DNA of 56,427 bases from Prevotellaceae bacterium UBA1710 (GCA_002317355.1 DCJC01000042.1:47373-103799), one strand, 5' to 3'. Shown: positions 25,104 to 34,184, counted from the stretch's first letter. Translations and numbers: made by a program. The notes: generated by a model not told the origin, from the sequence alone.

Positions 25104-26222
25104 ATGATAACTACAGACCAATTAAAGGATATCCAGGATCGAGCAGACGCACTCTATCGCTATCTCGACATCGAAAAGAAGAAAGTAGAATTCGAGGAGG
25201 AAGACCTCCGCACTCAGGCTCCTGACTTCTGGGAAGACCCGGAACGTGCACAAGAGCAGATGAAGCTCGTTAAGGACATCAAGAAGTGGCTTGACGGCTA
25301 CGAGGAAGTACGTACTGCTACCGATGAACTGACTCTCGCTATGGAGTTCTATCGCGATGAGATGGTTACGGAAGAGGAGGTTGACGCCGATTACAAGCGT
25401 GCTCTCACAGCTATCGAGAACCTTGAGCTTCGCAATATGCTTCGCCAGAAAGAGGATCCGATGGCTTGCGTGCTTAAAATCAATTCTGGTGCTGGTGGTA
25501 CAGAAGCACAAGATTGGGCTTCAATGCTTTGGCGTATGTACATGCGCTGGGCAGAGACCAATGGCTACAAGGTTACTATAAGCGATCTTGAAGAAGCTGA
25601 CGAAGCCGGAATCAAATCTGTCACTATGGAGATTGAAGGTGGCGAATACGCATACGGATATCTCAAGAGTGAGTCAGGCGTGCATCGTCTCGTTCGCGTA
25701 AGTCCTTTCAACGCGCAAGGCAAGCGTATGACAAGTTTTGCCTCTGTCTTCGTATCTCCTCTTATTGACGATACCATCGAGGTATATGTTGACCCTGCAC
25801 GCGTCAGCTGGGATACTTTCCGCTCAAGTGGTGCTGGTGGTCAGAATGTCAACAAGGTTGAGACTGGTGTTCGTATCCGATACATGTATCAGGATCCTGA
25901 CACAGGCGAGGAAGAAGAAATCCTCATCGCAAATACGGAGAGCCGTAAGCAGCAGCAGAACCGCGAGAATGCTATGCGACTACTTAAGTCACAGCTCTAC
26001 GATCGTGCTATGAAGAAGCGCCTCGAAGCTCAGGCAAAGATTGAGGCAGGCAAGAAGAAGATTGAATGGGGTTCTCAGATTCGCTCCTATGTCTTCGATG
26101 ACCGCCGAGTAAAGGATCATCGCACCAACTACCAGACAACCGACGTTGATGGCGTTATGGATGGTAAAATCGACGGTTTCATCAAGGCATACCTGATGGA
26201 GTTCCCTGTCGTGGATGAATAG
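25104..26222 (+). CDS. prfB: Peptide chain release factor 2
   Basis: Recognises UAA and UGA stop codons and releases the finished protein. The 372-residue protein has the release-factor-2 recognition tripeptide SPF (in VRVSPFNAQ) and the GGQ motif (SGAGGQNVNK). Many bacteria carry an autoregulatory in-frame UGA with +1 frameshift near codon 26. Here the equivalent place (RYLD, codons about 19-22) reads CTC GAC without a stop, so no frameshift control exists. The start lies one base after an inverted-repeat arm, with no Shine-Dalgarno site. Confidence 0.97.
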   Translation: MITTDQLKDIQDRADALYRYLDIEKKKVEFEEEDLRTQAPDFWEDPERAQEQMKLVKDIKKWLDGYEEVRTATDELTLAMEFYRDEMVTEEEVDADYKRALTAIENLELRNMLRQKEDPMACVLKINSGAGGTEAQDWASMLWRMYMRWAETNGYKVTISDLEEADEAGIKSVTMEIEGGEYAYGYLKSESGVHRLVRVSPFNAQGKRMTSFASVFVSPLIDDTIEVYVDPARVSWDTFRSSGAGGQNVNKVETGVRIRYMYQDPDTGEEEEILIANTESRKQQQNRENAMRLLKSQLYDRAMKKRLEAQAKIEAGKKKIEWGSQIRSYVFDDRRVKDHRTNYQTTDVDGVMDGKIDGFIKAYLMEFPVVDE

Positions 26223-26261
26223 AAACAATAAACTAATAACTAAACAATAATTATTTTTACT

Positions 26262-26411
26262 ATGAGCAAAGAAAAGAAAATCGCAGGCAACGCAAAGCGT
26301 AAAGCCTATGCAACAAAGAAAGAACAGGAAGGCAATAAGGTTATTGCATGGATCATTGGTGTCCTCATAGCTCTCGGAGCTGTATTCGCAGGTATCAGTT
26401 GTACAATTTAA
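26262..26411 (+). CDS. Small single-pass membrane protein, 49 residues
   Basis: A complete reading frame of 50 codons, MSKEKKIAGNAKRKAY onward, with a basic N-terminal half and one hydrophobic segment (VIAWIIGVLIALGAVFAGI, about residues 27-45). It sits 39 bp after prfB and 6 bp before the CYTH gene, and its codon use resembles its neighbours, so it is probably real. I do not recognise a family. A short membrane protein with an N-in topology is all that can be said. Confidence 0.7.
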   Translation: MSKEKKIAGNAKRKAYATKKEQEGNKVIAWIIGVLIALGAVFAGISCTI

Positions 26412-26417
26412 TAACCC

Positions 26418-26912
26418 ATGCTTGAAATAGAAAGAAAATTCCTTGTATCAAAGGACGAGTCTTTCAAGACAATGGCTTCCTCGCATTCACATATCCAGCA
26501 AGGATATATGGCTTGCCAGGGAGCCACTGTTCGCATAAGACTACGTGATGAGAAGGCATATCTCACCATCAAGGGACCTTCACGCAACGGTGGTATGTCC
26601 AGATATGAGTTTGAACGTGAGATTCCGAAGGAGGATGCCCTTGAGATGCTTCAGCTATGCCGTGGAGGTGTAGTTGACAAGACACGCTGGCTTGTTCCTT
26701 TCGGTGGTCACACATTTGAAGTAGATGAGTTTCACGGAGCTAACGACGGACTTCTTTTTGCAGAAGTAGAACTTAAGGATGAGAATGAAGCATACGAGCG
26801 TCCTGCTTTCCTCGGACCTGAGGTTACGGGAAACCGACACTTCTACAACTCTCATCTTCTCTCCGATCCATACCCAAACTGGAAACACGAACTTCCGGAG
26901 GAATACCAATAA
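26418..26912 (+). CDS. CYTH-domain protein (triphosphatase-like)
   Basis: A 164-residue stand-alone CYTH fold, the triphosphate tunnel metalloenzyme family that hydrolyses inorganic triphosphate or other triphosphorylated substrates. It starts with the signature EIERKFLV (ExExK) and has IRLRDEKAYLTIKG, YEFEREIP and LFAEVELKDE contributing tunnel residues. Bacteroidota members of this short type are mostly annotated as CYTH proteins. A class IV adenylate cyclase role is possible but less likely. Confidence 0.88.
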   Translation: MLEIERKFLVSKDESFKTMASSHSHIQQGYMACQGATVRIRLRDEKAYLTIKGPSRNGGMSRYEFEREIPKEDALEMLQLCRGGVVDKTRWLVPFGGHTFEVDEFHGANDGLLFAEVELKDENEAYERPAFLGPEVTGNRHFYNSHLLSDPYPNWKHELPEEYQ

Positions 26913-26931
26913 CAACCTCCCCTTATCCTCC

Positions 26932-27043
26932 GATGTAGTTCCGTTGTAAGTCCTATGTGACTCCTATGTAACTCCCAACCAAACTCGATGAAGAACCGAT
27001 AACAAATATGACACATAAGGGAGTTGCATCGAGTTTGGTTCTT
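26932..27043. repeat. Repeat relic plus long interleaved inverted repeat
   Basis: 26932-26976 is a decayed relative of the CTATGTGATTCCTATGTAAG part of repeat R1. Directly after, AACTCCC (26970) and AACCAAACTCGATG (26977) have complements GGGAGTT (27019) and CATCGAGTTTGGTT (27027) in the same order. The two stems therefore cannot nest and must form a pseudoknot or compete. The 14-bp stem could end the CYTH transcript. Confidence 0.55.
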
Positions 27044-27164
27044 ATTTACCACCTAATCACCAAGAAACTCAAGAAAAACTACTCCGTTTTCTGCCATACA
27101 GCCTTATTTTTGTTAAAATATCTAAAAATATTACTATATAATAAGGTGTACGCATTTTTTTATT

Positions 27165-27172
27165 TACTTTTG
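27165..27172 (+). promoter_or_regulatory. -7 box of topA operon
   Basis: TACTTTTG followed by C, 29 bp before the ATG at 27202. No clear -33 TTG. Confidence 0.5.
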
Positions 27173-27201
27173 CGCCTCAAAAGAACAAACAAAGAAATAT
27201 T

Positions 27202-29520
27202 ATGCAAGAAAACTTGGTAATTGTGGAGAGCCCGGCTAAGGCTAAAACTATTGAAAAATTCCTTGGCAAGGACTTTAAAGTAATGTCCAGTTACGGACAT
27301 ATCCGCGATCTTAAGAAGAAGGAAATAAGCATTGATCTCGATACCCTCATGCCAGTGTATGAGATACCTGATGAGAAGAAGCGCGTAGTGAACGAACTCA
27401 AAGCTAGCGCAAAGAACGCAAAGAAGGTATGGCTGGCATCCGATGAGGACCGCGAAGGAGAGGCTATCTCATGGCACCTTTGCGAAGTACTCGGTCTCGA
27501 CGAACAGAAGACAAGTCGAATCGTATTCCATGAGATCACAAAGAATGCTATCTTGGAGGCTATTCAGAATCCTCGTCAACTTGACATGAATCTTACAAAC
27601 GCTCAGCAGGCACGTCGTGTGCTTGACCGTCTTGTAGGTTTCAATCTCTCACCTGTGCTTTGGCGTAAGGTAAAGCCATCACTTTCTGCAGGTCGTGTGC
27701 AGAGTGTGGCTGTTCGTCTTATTGTTGAGCGCGAGCGTGAGATACAGGCATTCTCAGCAGAACCATACTTCCGTATCAACGCTATCTTTGCTATCACAGA
27801 CGAAGCTGGCAACAAGAACGAGATACGTGCAGAGCTCGACAAGCGTTTCACTACCCATGAGGATGCCGTAGCATTCCTTGAGAAGTGTCGTAAGGCAAAG
27901 TTCACTATCGATTCTATCAGCAAGAAACCTCTTAAGCGTACGCCAGCACCTCCTTTCACAACTTCTACTCTTCAGCAGGAGGCAGCACGTAAGCTTGGTT
28001 TCACCGTTTCACAGACAATGATGGTTGCCCAGCACCTCTACGAGAACGGTCATATCACATACATGCGTACCGACTCTGTAAACCTCTCTCAGCTTTGTAT
28101 CGGCACTTCCAAGGAGGCTGTCATCAATATGTATGGTGAGGAATACAGCAAGCCACGTAACTATAGCACCCACACCAAGGGAGCTCAGGAAGCCCACGAG
28201 GCAATCCGTCCAACCTACATGGCTGAGACTTCTATCGAAGGTACACTTCAGGAGCGTCGTCTCTACGAACTTATCTGGAAGCGTACAGCAGCTACTCAGA
28301 TGGCAGATGCTCAGATTGAGAAGACAACCGTAAATATCAGCGTATCAGGTGCAGAAGAGCAGTTTATTGCAACTGGTGAGGTTGTTGTTTTCGATGGTTT
28401 CTTGAAGGTTTATCGCGAATCTGATGGCGATGATGACAACGAGAAGAATGAGGAGTCAGGTTCTATGCCAGCTTCTATGAAGGAAGGTGATTCTCTCGAG
28501 CGCGTACAGATTACATCACTCGAGCGCGCGTCTATGGGCCCTATCCGCTATACTGAGGCATCTCTCGTACACAAGCTCGAGGAACTCGGTATCGGTCGTC
28601 CATCAACCTACGCTCCAACAATCTCTACTATCCAGCAGCGTGAGTACGTTCAGAAGGGTGATAAGAAGGGTGAAGAGCGTTCATACACTATTGATACCCT
28701 CAAAGGTGCAAACATCAAGTCATCTACCAAGACAGAGATGGTAGGTTCTGAGAAGGGTAAACTTCTCCCAACAGATATCGGAATCGTTGTAAACGACTTC
28801 CTCATGGAGTTCTTCCCAGGCATCATGGATTATAACTTCACAGCTAATGTCGAGGAGAAGTTCGATGATATCGCAGAAGGCAAGGAGAACTGGTCAGCTA
28901 TGCTCAAGGACTTCTACAAAGGCTTTGCTCCTGAAGTAGAGAAGACTATCAACTCACGTTCTGAGCACAAGGCTGGTGAGCGTGTTCTTGGTGAAGATCC
29001 AAAGAGCCACAAGCCAGTATCTGTAAAGATTGGTCGCTTCGGACCTGTTGTTCAGATTGGTAGCGCAGAGGATGAGGAGAAGCCTCGTTTCGCACAGTTG
29101 CCAAAGGATAAGAGTCTTGAGACAATCACTCTCGAAGAGGCACTTGAGCTCTTCCGTCTGCCTCGTACTCTCGAGGAGTTTGAAGGTGCAGCAATCACAA
29201 TTGGCGCAGGTCGTTTCGGACCTTACGTTCAGCATAACCGCAAGTACGTTTCTATCCCTAAGGAGATGGATCCTCTCACTATCACTCGCGAAGAGGCTAT
29301 CGAACTCATTGAGAAGAGTCGTGATCAGGAGAAGCAACGCCACGTGAAGACCTTCGATGAAGATCCTGAACTCGAGGTAATGAATGGTCGTTATGGTCCA
29401 TACATCTGCTATAAGGGCAAGAACTACCGTATGCCAAAGAATATGCACGAGCGTGCTGCAGAACTTACATTTGCAGAGTGCATGGAAGTTGTAAACACTC
29501 CTGTAAAGACCAAGAAATGA
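27202..29520 (+). CDS. topA: DNA topoisomerase I
   Basis: Relaxes negative supercoils by transient single-strand breaks. The 772-residue protein has the TOPRIM domain (VIVESPAKAKTIEKFLG at the start, SDEDREGEAISWHL), the active-site tyrosine in ITYMRTDSVNLS (about residue 287) and HEAIRPT. The C-terminus lacks cysteine zinc fingers and instead carries basic repeats of the type IGRFGPVVQIG and GAGRFGPYVQHN, as in other Bacteroidota enzymes. It heads a tight operon: its stop overlaps the aroK start by 4 bases. Confidence 0.97.
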   Translation: MQENLVIVESPAKAKTIEKFLGKDFKVMSSYGHIRDLKKKEISIDLDTLMPVYEIPDEKKRVVNELKASAKNAKKVWLASDEDREGEAISWHLCEVLGLDEQKTSRIVFHEITKNAILEAIQNPRQLDMNLTNAQQARRVLDRLVGFNLSPVLWRKVKPSLSAGRVQSVAVRLIVEREREIQAFSAEPYFRINAIFAITDEAGNKNEIRAELDKRFTTHEDAVAFLEKCRKAKFTIDSISKKPLKRTPAPPFTTSTLQQEAARKLGFTVSQTMMVAQHLYENGHITYMRTDSVNLSQLCIGTSKEAVINMYGEEYSKPRNYSTHTKGAQEAHEAIRPTYMAETSIEGTLQERRLYELIWKRTAATQMADAQIEKTTVNISVSGAEEQFIATGEVVVFDGFLKVYRESDGDDDNEKNEESGSMPASMKEGDSLERVQITSLERASMGPIRYTEASLVHKLEELGIGRPSTYAPTISTIQQREYVQKGDKKGEERSYTIDTLKGANIKSSTKTEMVGSEKGKLLPTDIGIVVNDFLMEFFPGIMDYNFTANVEEKFDDIAEGKENWSAMLKDFYKGFAPEVEKTINSRSEHKAGERVLGEDPKSHKPVSVKIGRFGPVVQIGSAEDEEKPRFAQLPKDKSLETITLEEALELFRLPRTLEEFEGAAITIGAGRFGPYVQHNRKYVSIPKEMDPLTITREEAIELIEKSRDQEKQRHVKTFDEDPELEVMNGRYGPYICYKGKNYRMPKNMHERAAELTFAECMEVVNTPVKTKK

Positions 29521-30044
29521 AGCGAATAATTCTCATTGGCTATATGGGAGCCGGAAAGACCACCATCGGTAAGGAGCTTGCCAAGGACCTTGGGCTTCCA
29601 TTCTACGACCTCGATTGGTATATTGAGAGTCGTATGCGCAAGAAAATCTCTGAGATCTTCGCAGAACGTGGAGAGGAAGGCTTTCGTGTCATTGAACGAA
29701 ACATGCTTCATGAGGTGGCTGAGTTTGAAGATGTAGTCATCAGTTGTGGTGGCGGAACTCCATGTTTCTTTGATAATATGGAGTATATGAACGAGAACTC
29801 TGACGTCATCTACCTCAAGGCAACTCCTGAGGTACTCTACAACCATCTGCAGATGGGTAAGTCAGTTCGACCTCTCATTGCCAATAAGTCAAAGGAAGAA
29901 CTTCTCGACTTCATCAAGGAGCAATTGGAATATCGTGAGCAGTTCTATCTCAAGGCAAACCATATCCTGGACGTAACTCTTATGGAGAGTCCAGAGAAGA
30001 TATCTATATCTGTTGAAAAAGCAAAAGAATTAATACAGAAATGA
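29517..30044 (+). CDS. aroK: Shikimate kinase
   Basis: Phosphorylates shikimate at the 3-position in aromatic amino acid synthesis. The 175-residue protein has the P-loop GYMGAGKTTIG, the shikimate-binding DLDWYIE, the loop ISCGGGTPC and the lid SVRPL. The start at 29517 overlaps the topA stop (ATGA), and the speA start overlaps its stop in the same way, so translation is coupled across the operon. A longer frame from 29478 exists inside topA but would prepend 13 residues before the conserved MKRIILIG. Confidence 0.95.
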   Translation: MKRIILIGYMGAGKTTIGKELAKDLGLPFYDLDWYIESRMRKKISEIFAERGEEGFRVIERNMLHEVAEFEDVVISCGGGTPCFFDNMEYMNENSDVIYLKATPEVLYNHLQMGKSVRPLIANKSKEELLDFIKEQLEYREQFYLKANHILDVTLMESPEKISISVEKAKELIQK

Positions 30045-31933
30045 AGAAATGGACGATTGAAGACTCTAAGGAGATCTACAACATCAAAGGTTGGGGTGTT
30101 AACTTCTTCGGTGTAAACGACAAAGGTCACGTCTATGTCACACCTAAGAAGAATAACATTCAGGTGGATTTGAAGGAGGTAGTCGATGAACTCGCTGCCG
30201 CCCATGTTTCTGCACCTCTGCTGTTGCGTTTCCCTGATATCCTCGATACGCGCATTCAGTCAACAGCAGCTTGCTTCGAGAAGGCTACCAAGGAGTATAA
30301 CTTCAAGGGCGATCACTACATAGTGTTCCCTATCAAGGTGAATCAGATGCGACCTGTCGTTGAGGAGATTATCTCTCATGGTGCTAAGTACAATATCGGA
30401 CTCGAAGCTGGTTCTAAGCCTGAACTTCATGCCGTTCTTGCACAGCACATGGATTCTGATTCTATCGTAATCTGTAACGGTCACAAGGATCAGAACTTCA
30501 TCGAGATGGCTTTGCTTGCCCAGAAGATGGGTAAGCGCCTGTTCCTTGTCGTTGAGAAACTGCCTGAGCTTCGTATCATCGCAGAGACAGCGGCAAAGCT
30601 CAATGTGCGTCCAAATCTTGGTATACGTATCAAGCTTGCTTCTTCTGGCGCTGGTAAGTGGCAGGAGAGTGGTGGTGATGCTTCTAAGTTCGGTCTTAAC
30701 TCTTCAGAGCTTCTTATCGCTCTTGAGATGCTTGACCAGATGGGACTTCGTGACTGCCTGAAACTCATCCATTTCCATATCGGTTCACAGATAACCAAGA
30801 TTCGTCGTATCTCTACAGCTCTTCGTGAAGCTGCCCAGTACTATGTGCAGTTGCATCAGATGGGCTTCGGAATTGAGTTCGTGGATTGTGGTGGTGGACT
30901 GGGTGTTGATTACGACGGCACACGTTCAAGCAATTCGGAGTCTTCTGTCAACTACTCTATCCAGGAGTATGTCAACGACTGCGTCTATACCTTTGTTGAT
31001 GCTGCTGATAAGAATGAGATTCCACACCCTACCCTTATCTCTGAGGGTGGACGTTCTCTTGCAGCACATCACTCTGTTCTCATCCTCGATGTTCTGGAGA
31101 GCGTTAGTGCGCCTCAGATGCCTGAGGACTTCCAGCCAAGTGAGAATGATCATCAGCTCGTTCATGACCTTACAGAGATATGGGATAAGCTCTCTACACG
31201 CTCTATGCTCGAGGACTGGCATGATGCTGAGGATATCCGTGAAGAGGCTCTCGACCTCTTCCGTCACGGTATCATCGACCTTAAGACGCGTGCCCAGATT
31301 GAGTCTCTCTATTGGGCTATCACTCATGAGGTTTCAGAACTTGCACATCATCAGAAGCATGTTCCAGACGAGCTCCGCAGCCTCGATAAGCAGATGGCAG
31401 ATAAGTATTTCTGCAATTTCTCTCTCTTCCAGAGCATGCCTGACTCTTGGGGTATCGACCAGCTCTTCCCAATCATGCCTATCCAGCGCCTTGACGAGCA
31501 GCCAACACGCTCTGCTCAGCTTCAGGACATCACATGTGACTCTGACGGTAAGGTGGCAACATACGTCAATGGCGGTCAGCAGACAAGTTATCTCCCATTG
31601 CATCCTGTAAAGCCGGGTGAACATTATTATATTGGTGTGTTCCTTGTTGGTGCTTATCAGGAGATTCTCGGTAATATGCACAATCTCTTCGGCGACACCA
31701 ATGCCGTGCATATCTCCGTTGACGAGAAGGGTTACCACATCGACAAGACAATCGATGGTGAGACCGTTGCTGATGTACTCGAATATGTTCAGTACTCACC
31801 GAAGAATCTCGTTCGTCGCTTGGAGATCTGGGTTGCCAAGTCTGTTAAGGAAGGCAAGATCACTCTCGAAGAGGGTAAGGAGTTTATCTCTAACTATCGT
31901 GCAGGCCTTTATGGCTACACATACCTCGAATAA
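30041..31933 (+). CDS. speA: Biosynthetic arginine decarboxylase
   Basis: PLP enzyme turning arginine into agmatine, the first step of polyamine synthesis by the agmatine route. The 630-residue protein is the fold III SpeA type: PLP lysine in FPIKVNQMRP (about residues 94-103), the glycine-rich site GLEAGSKPEL, IHFHIGSQ and the late LFLVGAYQEILG-like segment (FLVGAYQEILGNMHN). Its start overlaps the aroK stop by four bases. argB follows 50 bp later, linking arginine supply with polyamine synthesis. Confidence 0.96.
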   Translation: MKKWTIEDSKEIYNIKGWGVNFFGVNDKGHVYVTPKKNNIQVDLKEVVDELAAAHVSAPLLLRFPDILDTRIQSTAACFEKATKEYNFKGDHYIVFPIKVNQMRPVVEEIISHGAKYNIGLEAGSKPELHAVLAQHMDSDSIVICNGHKDQNFIEMALLAQKMGKRLFLVVEKLPELRIIAETAAKLNVRPNLGIRIKLASSGAGKWQESGGDASKFGLNSSELLIALEMLDQMGLRDCLKLIHFHIGSQITKIRRISTALREAAQYYVQLHQMGFGIEFVDCGGGLGVDYDGTRSSNSESSVNYSIQEYVNDCVYTFVDAADKNEIPHPTLISEGGRSLAAHHSVLILDVLESVSAPQMPEDFQPSENDHQLVHDLTEIWDKLSTRSMLEDWHDAEDIREEALDLFRHGIIDLKTRAQIESLYWAITHEVSELAHHQKHVPDELRSLDKQMADKYFCNFSLFQSMPDSWGIDQLFPIMPIQRLDEQPTRSAQLQDITCDSDGKVATYVNGGQQTSYLPLHPVKPGEHYYIGVFLVGAYQEILGNMHNLFGDTNAVHISVDEKGYHIDKTIDGETVADVLEYVQYSPKNLVRRLEIWVAKSVKEGKITLEEGKEFISNYRAGLYGYTYLE

Positions 31934-31983
31934 CAAAAGTCCCCGTCCTCAGCAATTCATTGCTGAGCCTAAAAAAGAAAGAA

Positions 31984-32784
31984 ATGAAAAAGATAACAAT
32001 AGTAAAAGTAGGTGGTGCAGTCGTTGAGGATGCAGCTCAGCTCGATGCACTTCTCGATAACTTCAGTAATATTGAAGGTCCAAAGATTCTTGTTCACGGC
32101 GGTGGTCGTCGTGCAACAAAGGTTGCTGCCTCTCTCGGCATTGAGAGCGTCATGGTAGGCGGTCGTCGCGTAACAGATGCACAGATGCTTGAGGTTGTGA
32201 CAATGGTCTATGGTGGTCTCGTCAACAAGAACCTCGTTGCCAAGCTTCAGGCTAATGGTGTCAATGCCATTGGTCTCACAGGTGCTGATATGGATGTCAT
32301 CCGTTCACATAAGCGTCCTTTGAAGAAGATGGAGGTTGATGGTGAGGTCAAGATGGTTGACTTCGGTTTCGTAGGCGATGTGGATCGTGCCAATGGCAGC
32401 GCACTTGCTAATCTCATTCAGCAGGGTGTAGTACCTGTCATCGCACCTCTCACTCACGATGGTCAGGGTAATATCCTTAACACCAATGCCGACACAATGG
32501 CTTCTGAGACAGCCAAGGCACTTGCTGCAGAAGGCTATGAGACAACCCTTATCTATTCTTTCGAGAAGAAGGGCGTGCTCAGCAACCCTGATGATGATGA
32601 TAGCGTAATACCTACCATCAACCACGCTGATTTCGAGCGCTACAAGGCAGATGGCACTATCTCTGGCGGTATGCTTCCAAAGATAGAGAATGCTCTCGCC
32701 GCAGTTGATGCTGGTGTATCAAGGGTTATCATCACTCTCGCTACTGCCATCGACGGCAATCACGGCACAATCATTAGCAAGTAA
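31984..32784 (+). CDS. argB: Acetylglutamate kinase
   Basis: Phosphorylates N-acetylglutamate (or a succinylated analogue in some Bacteroidota) in arginine synthesis. The 266-residue protein has the amino-acid-kinase motifs VKVGGAVV, LVHGGGRRAT, NAIGLTGADM and SGGMLPKIENAL. I use the ATG at 31984 (MKKITIVKVGG); the frame opens earlier at 31960 but those residues are not family-like. Downstream are a repeat cluster and a terminator. It may be cotranscribed with speA. Confidence 0.95.
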   Translation: MKKITIVKVGGAVVEDAAQLDALLDNFSNIEGPKILVHGGGRRATKVAASLGIESVMVGGRRVTDAQMLEVVTMVYGGLVNKNLVAKLQANGVNAIGLTGADMDVIRSHKRPLKKMEVDGEVKMVDFGFVGDVDRANGSALANLIQQGVVPVIAPLTHDGQGNILNTNADTMASETAKALAAEGYETTLIYSFEKKGVLSNPDDDDSVIPTINHADFERYKADGTISGGMLPKIENALAAVDAGVSRVIITLATAIDGNHGTIISK

Positions 32785-32787
32785 GGA

Positions 32788-32858
32788 GCCTCTCCCCCCG
32801 CCCTGACACATACTCCGATGTTATCAACATCGGACTTCCCCCGTAGGGAGGGAGCCGG
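32788..32858 (+). repeat. GC-rich palindromic repeat carrying a 33-nt hairpin insert
   Basis: The two halves found joined inside the C26/M19 gene are here separated by 33 nt (32805-32837): GACACATACTC, an 8-bp hairpin arm pair (CCGATGTT with AACATCGG), then ACTT. The same 33-nt module with other arm sequences is at 37418-37450 (inverted) and 44509-44541. This copy starts two bases after the argB stop codon. Confidence 0.8.
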
Positions 32859-32963
32859 TTTGCGGAAGGGGTTCGTAGAAAAGGGTTGCAGTGGGCTTGC
32901 CCCCGTTCCTTGCCATTTTTGGCAAGGCTTACCCTCCCTCAAATGCAAAAATAAGTTAAAAAT

Positions 32964-32992
32964 AAAAGGGCAAATGTAACTTTTGCCCTTTT
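32964..32992 (+). terminator. Terminator of the argB region
   Basis: AAAAGGGCAAA pairs with TTTGCCCTTTT around a short loop and is followed by T-rich sequence, about 180 bp after argB and 27 bp before the sigma factor gene. Confidence 0.7.
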
Positions 32993-33018
32993 ATTATAGT
33001 CTTCCAATTAGAGCACAG

Positions 33019-33552
33019 ATGAAGAATATCAGTTTCAAGACCGACGTACTCCCAATGAAGGACAAGCTCTTCAGGCTTGCCTTCCGCATCACGCTCAACC
33101 AGCAGGATGCAGAGGATGTTGTGCAAGAAACGCTGATAAAAATCTGGAACCGACGCGATCATTGGGATGAGATAGAATCTCTTGAAGGATGGGCAATGAC
33201 GATAGCGCGAAATATGGCGCTGGATGTCATCAGGAAACAAGACTCACATCGTACTGTTTCATTGGATGAACCATCACCCAACAACCAACAACCAACACCC
33301 ATCCCCCAACACCCATCCCCAACAACCCCATACGAGCAAATGATGGAAAAGGAACGCATCGCAATGGTTCGAAACTTGATGAACTCTCTGCCCGAGAAAC
33401 AGCGTACGGCAATGCAGTTACGCGACTTCGAAGACAAGTCATACAAGGAAATCGCCGAAATCATGCAGATAAGCGAAGACCAAGTGAAGATAAACATCTT
33501 CAGAGCCCGACAATTCATCAAGAAGAGCTACGATTCATTACAAGACAACTAA
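33019..33552 (+). CDS. ECF sigma-70 factor with repeat-encoded linker
   Basis: Alternative sigma factor of 177 residues. Region 2 (residues about 10-75) shows LFRLAFRITLNQQDAEDVVQE and EGWAMTIARNMALD; region 4 (about 115-170) shows LPEKQRTAMQLRDFEDKSYKEIA and the helix-turn-helix ISEDQVKINIFRAR. The linker (about residues 85-105) is Pro/Gln/Asn-rich and encoded by the same heptamer-like repeat seen in two other genes. The start at 33019 matches family N-termini. A presumed anti-sigma gene follows after 33 bp. Confidence 0.9.
   Translation: MKNISFKTDVLPMKDKLFRLAFRITLNQQDAEDVVQETLIKIWNRRDHWDEIESLEGWAMTIARNMALDVIRKQDSHRTVSLDEPSPNNQQPTPIPQHPSPTTPYEQMMEKERIAMVRNLMNSLPEKQRTAMQLRDFEDKSYKEIAEIMQISEDQVKINIFRARQFIKKSYDSLQDN
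33271..33330 (+). repeat. CCCAACACCCATC repeat inside sigma factor gene
   Basis: Imperfect tandem units CCAACAACCAACA and CCCAACACCCATCC, in frame, encoding the Pro-rich linker between sigma regions 2 and 4. It belongs to the same family as the arrays at 13944-14010 and 40037-40110. Confidence 0.7.
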
Positions 33553-33585
33553 AACGGCTCACGGCCGTAAAAACGATAAAAAACA

Positions 33586-34062
33586 ATGGACTATAAATAC
33601 ATCGAACAACTCCTGGAGCGCTACTTCAATTGCGAGACCTCTCTTGAAGAGGAACGCATACTGCGCACATTCTTCTCGCAGAAGGACGTGCCTGTAGCTC
33701 TGCTGCCTTATCGTGACTTGTTCGTGTACGAGCAGTCCGGCATGGAAGAAGCGCATCTCAGCTCTGATTTCGACGAGCGTATGCTTGCTCTCATCGAGGA
33801 AGAGCCACAGCATGTAAAGGCACGCACAATTTCCATGCAGAGTCGTCTCCGTCCACTCTACAAGGCAGCCGCAGTAGTAGGTATCATCCTCTCTCTCGGA
33901 CTTGCTGCACAGATGCCATATCAGCGTGAGGCACTTCAGGACGCACAGCAGTTTGCTGCTGCCCACAAGAAAGATTCAATCACCATCAACACAGCCAACA
34001 GCGTAGCGATGACCGACTCGGCAAAGATTGACTCCATCAAGGCGTCCTCATTAGTCAGATAA
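33586..34062 (+). CDS. Probable anti-sigma-like single-pass membrane protein
   Basis: A 158-residue protein with an acidic N-terminal part (YIEQLLERYFNCETSLEEERILRTFF) of the kind that follows ECF sigma genes in Bacteroidota, one hydrophobic segment (about residues 87-105) and a short extracytoplasmic tail. The layout fits a cytoplasmic domain holding the sigma factor at the membrane. No zinc-binding anti-sigma motif is present, so the role is inferred from position and layout. A hairpin at 34147-34184 follows. Confidence 0.65.
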   Translation: MDYKYIEQLLERYFNCETSLEEERILRTFFSQKDVPVALLPYRDLFVYEQSGMEEAHLSSDFDERMLALIEEEPQHVKARTISMQSRLRPLYKAAAVVGIILSLGLAAQMPYQREALQDAQQFAAAHKKDSITINTANSVAMTDSAKIDSIKASSLVR

Positions 34063-34146
34063 TTTCTAAGCTTTTATCAAATAATTTTCTTGTTTACTAA
34101 AACTCAGTTGCGATACCTTGCGAAAACTATCCAACTGATACCAGAT

Positions 34147-34184
34147 AAGTTGAAAGATGCAGGCTCAGACCTCTTCTTTCAACT
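34147..34184 (+). terminator. Hairpin after sigma operon
   Basis: AAGTTGAAAGA and TCTTTCAACTT form a perfect 11-bp stem (34147-34157 with 34174-34184) with a 16-base loop. Relics of repeat R1 (TCCTCCCATATAGTTCC) follow at 34211-34252. Confidence 0.55.

Noticed and set aside
30825..31610. A 261-codon frame overlapping speA in another phase
   Set aside because: Ser/Leu/Arg-rich shadow of speA, with no recognisable domain.
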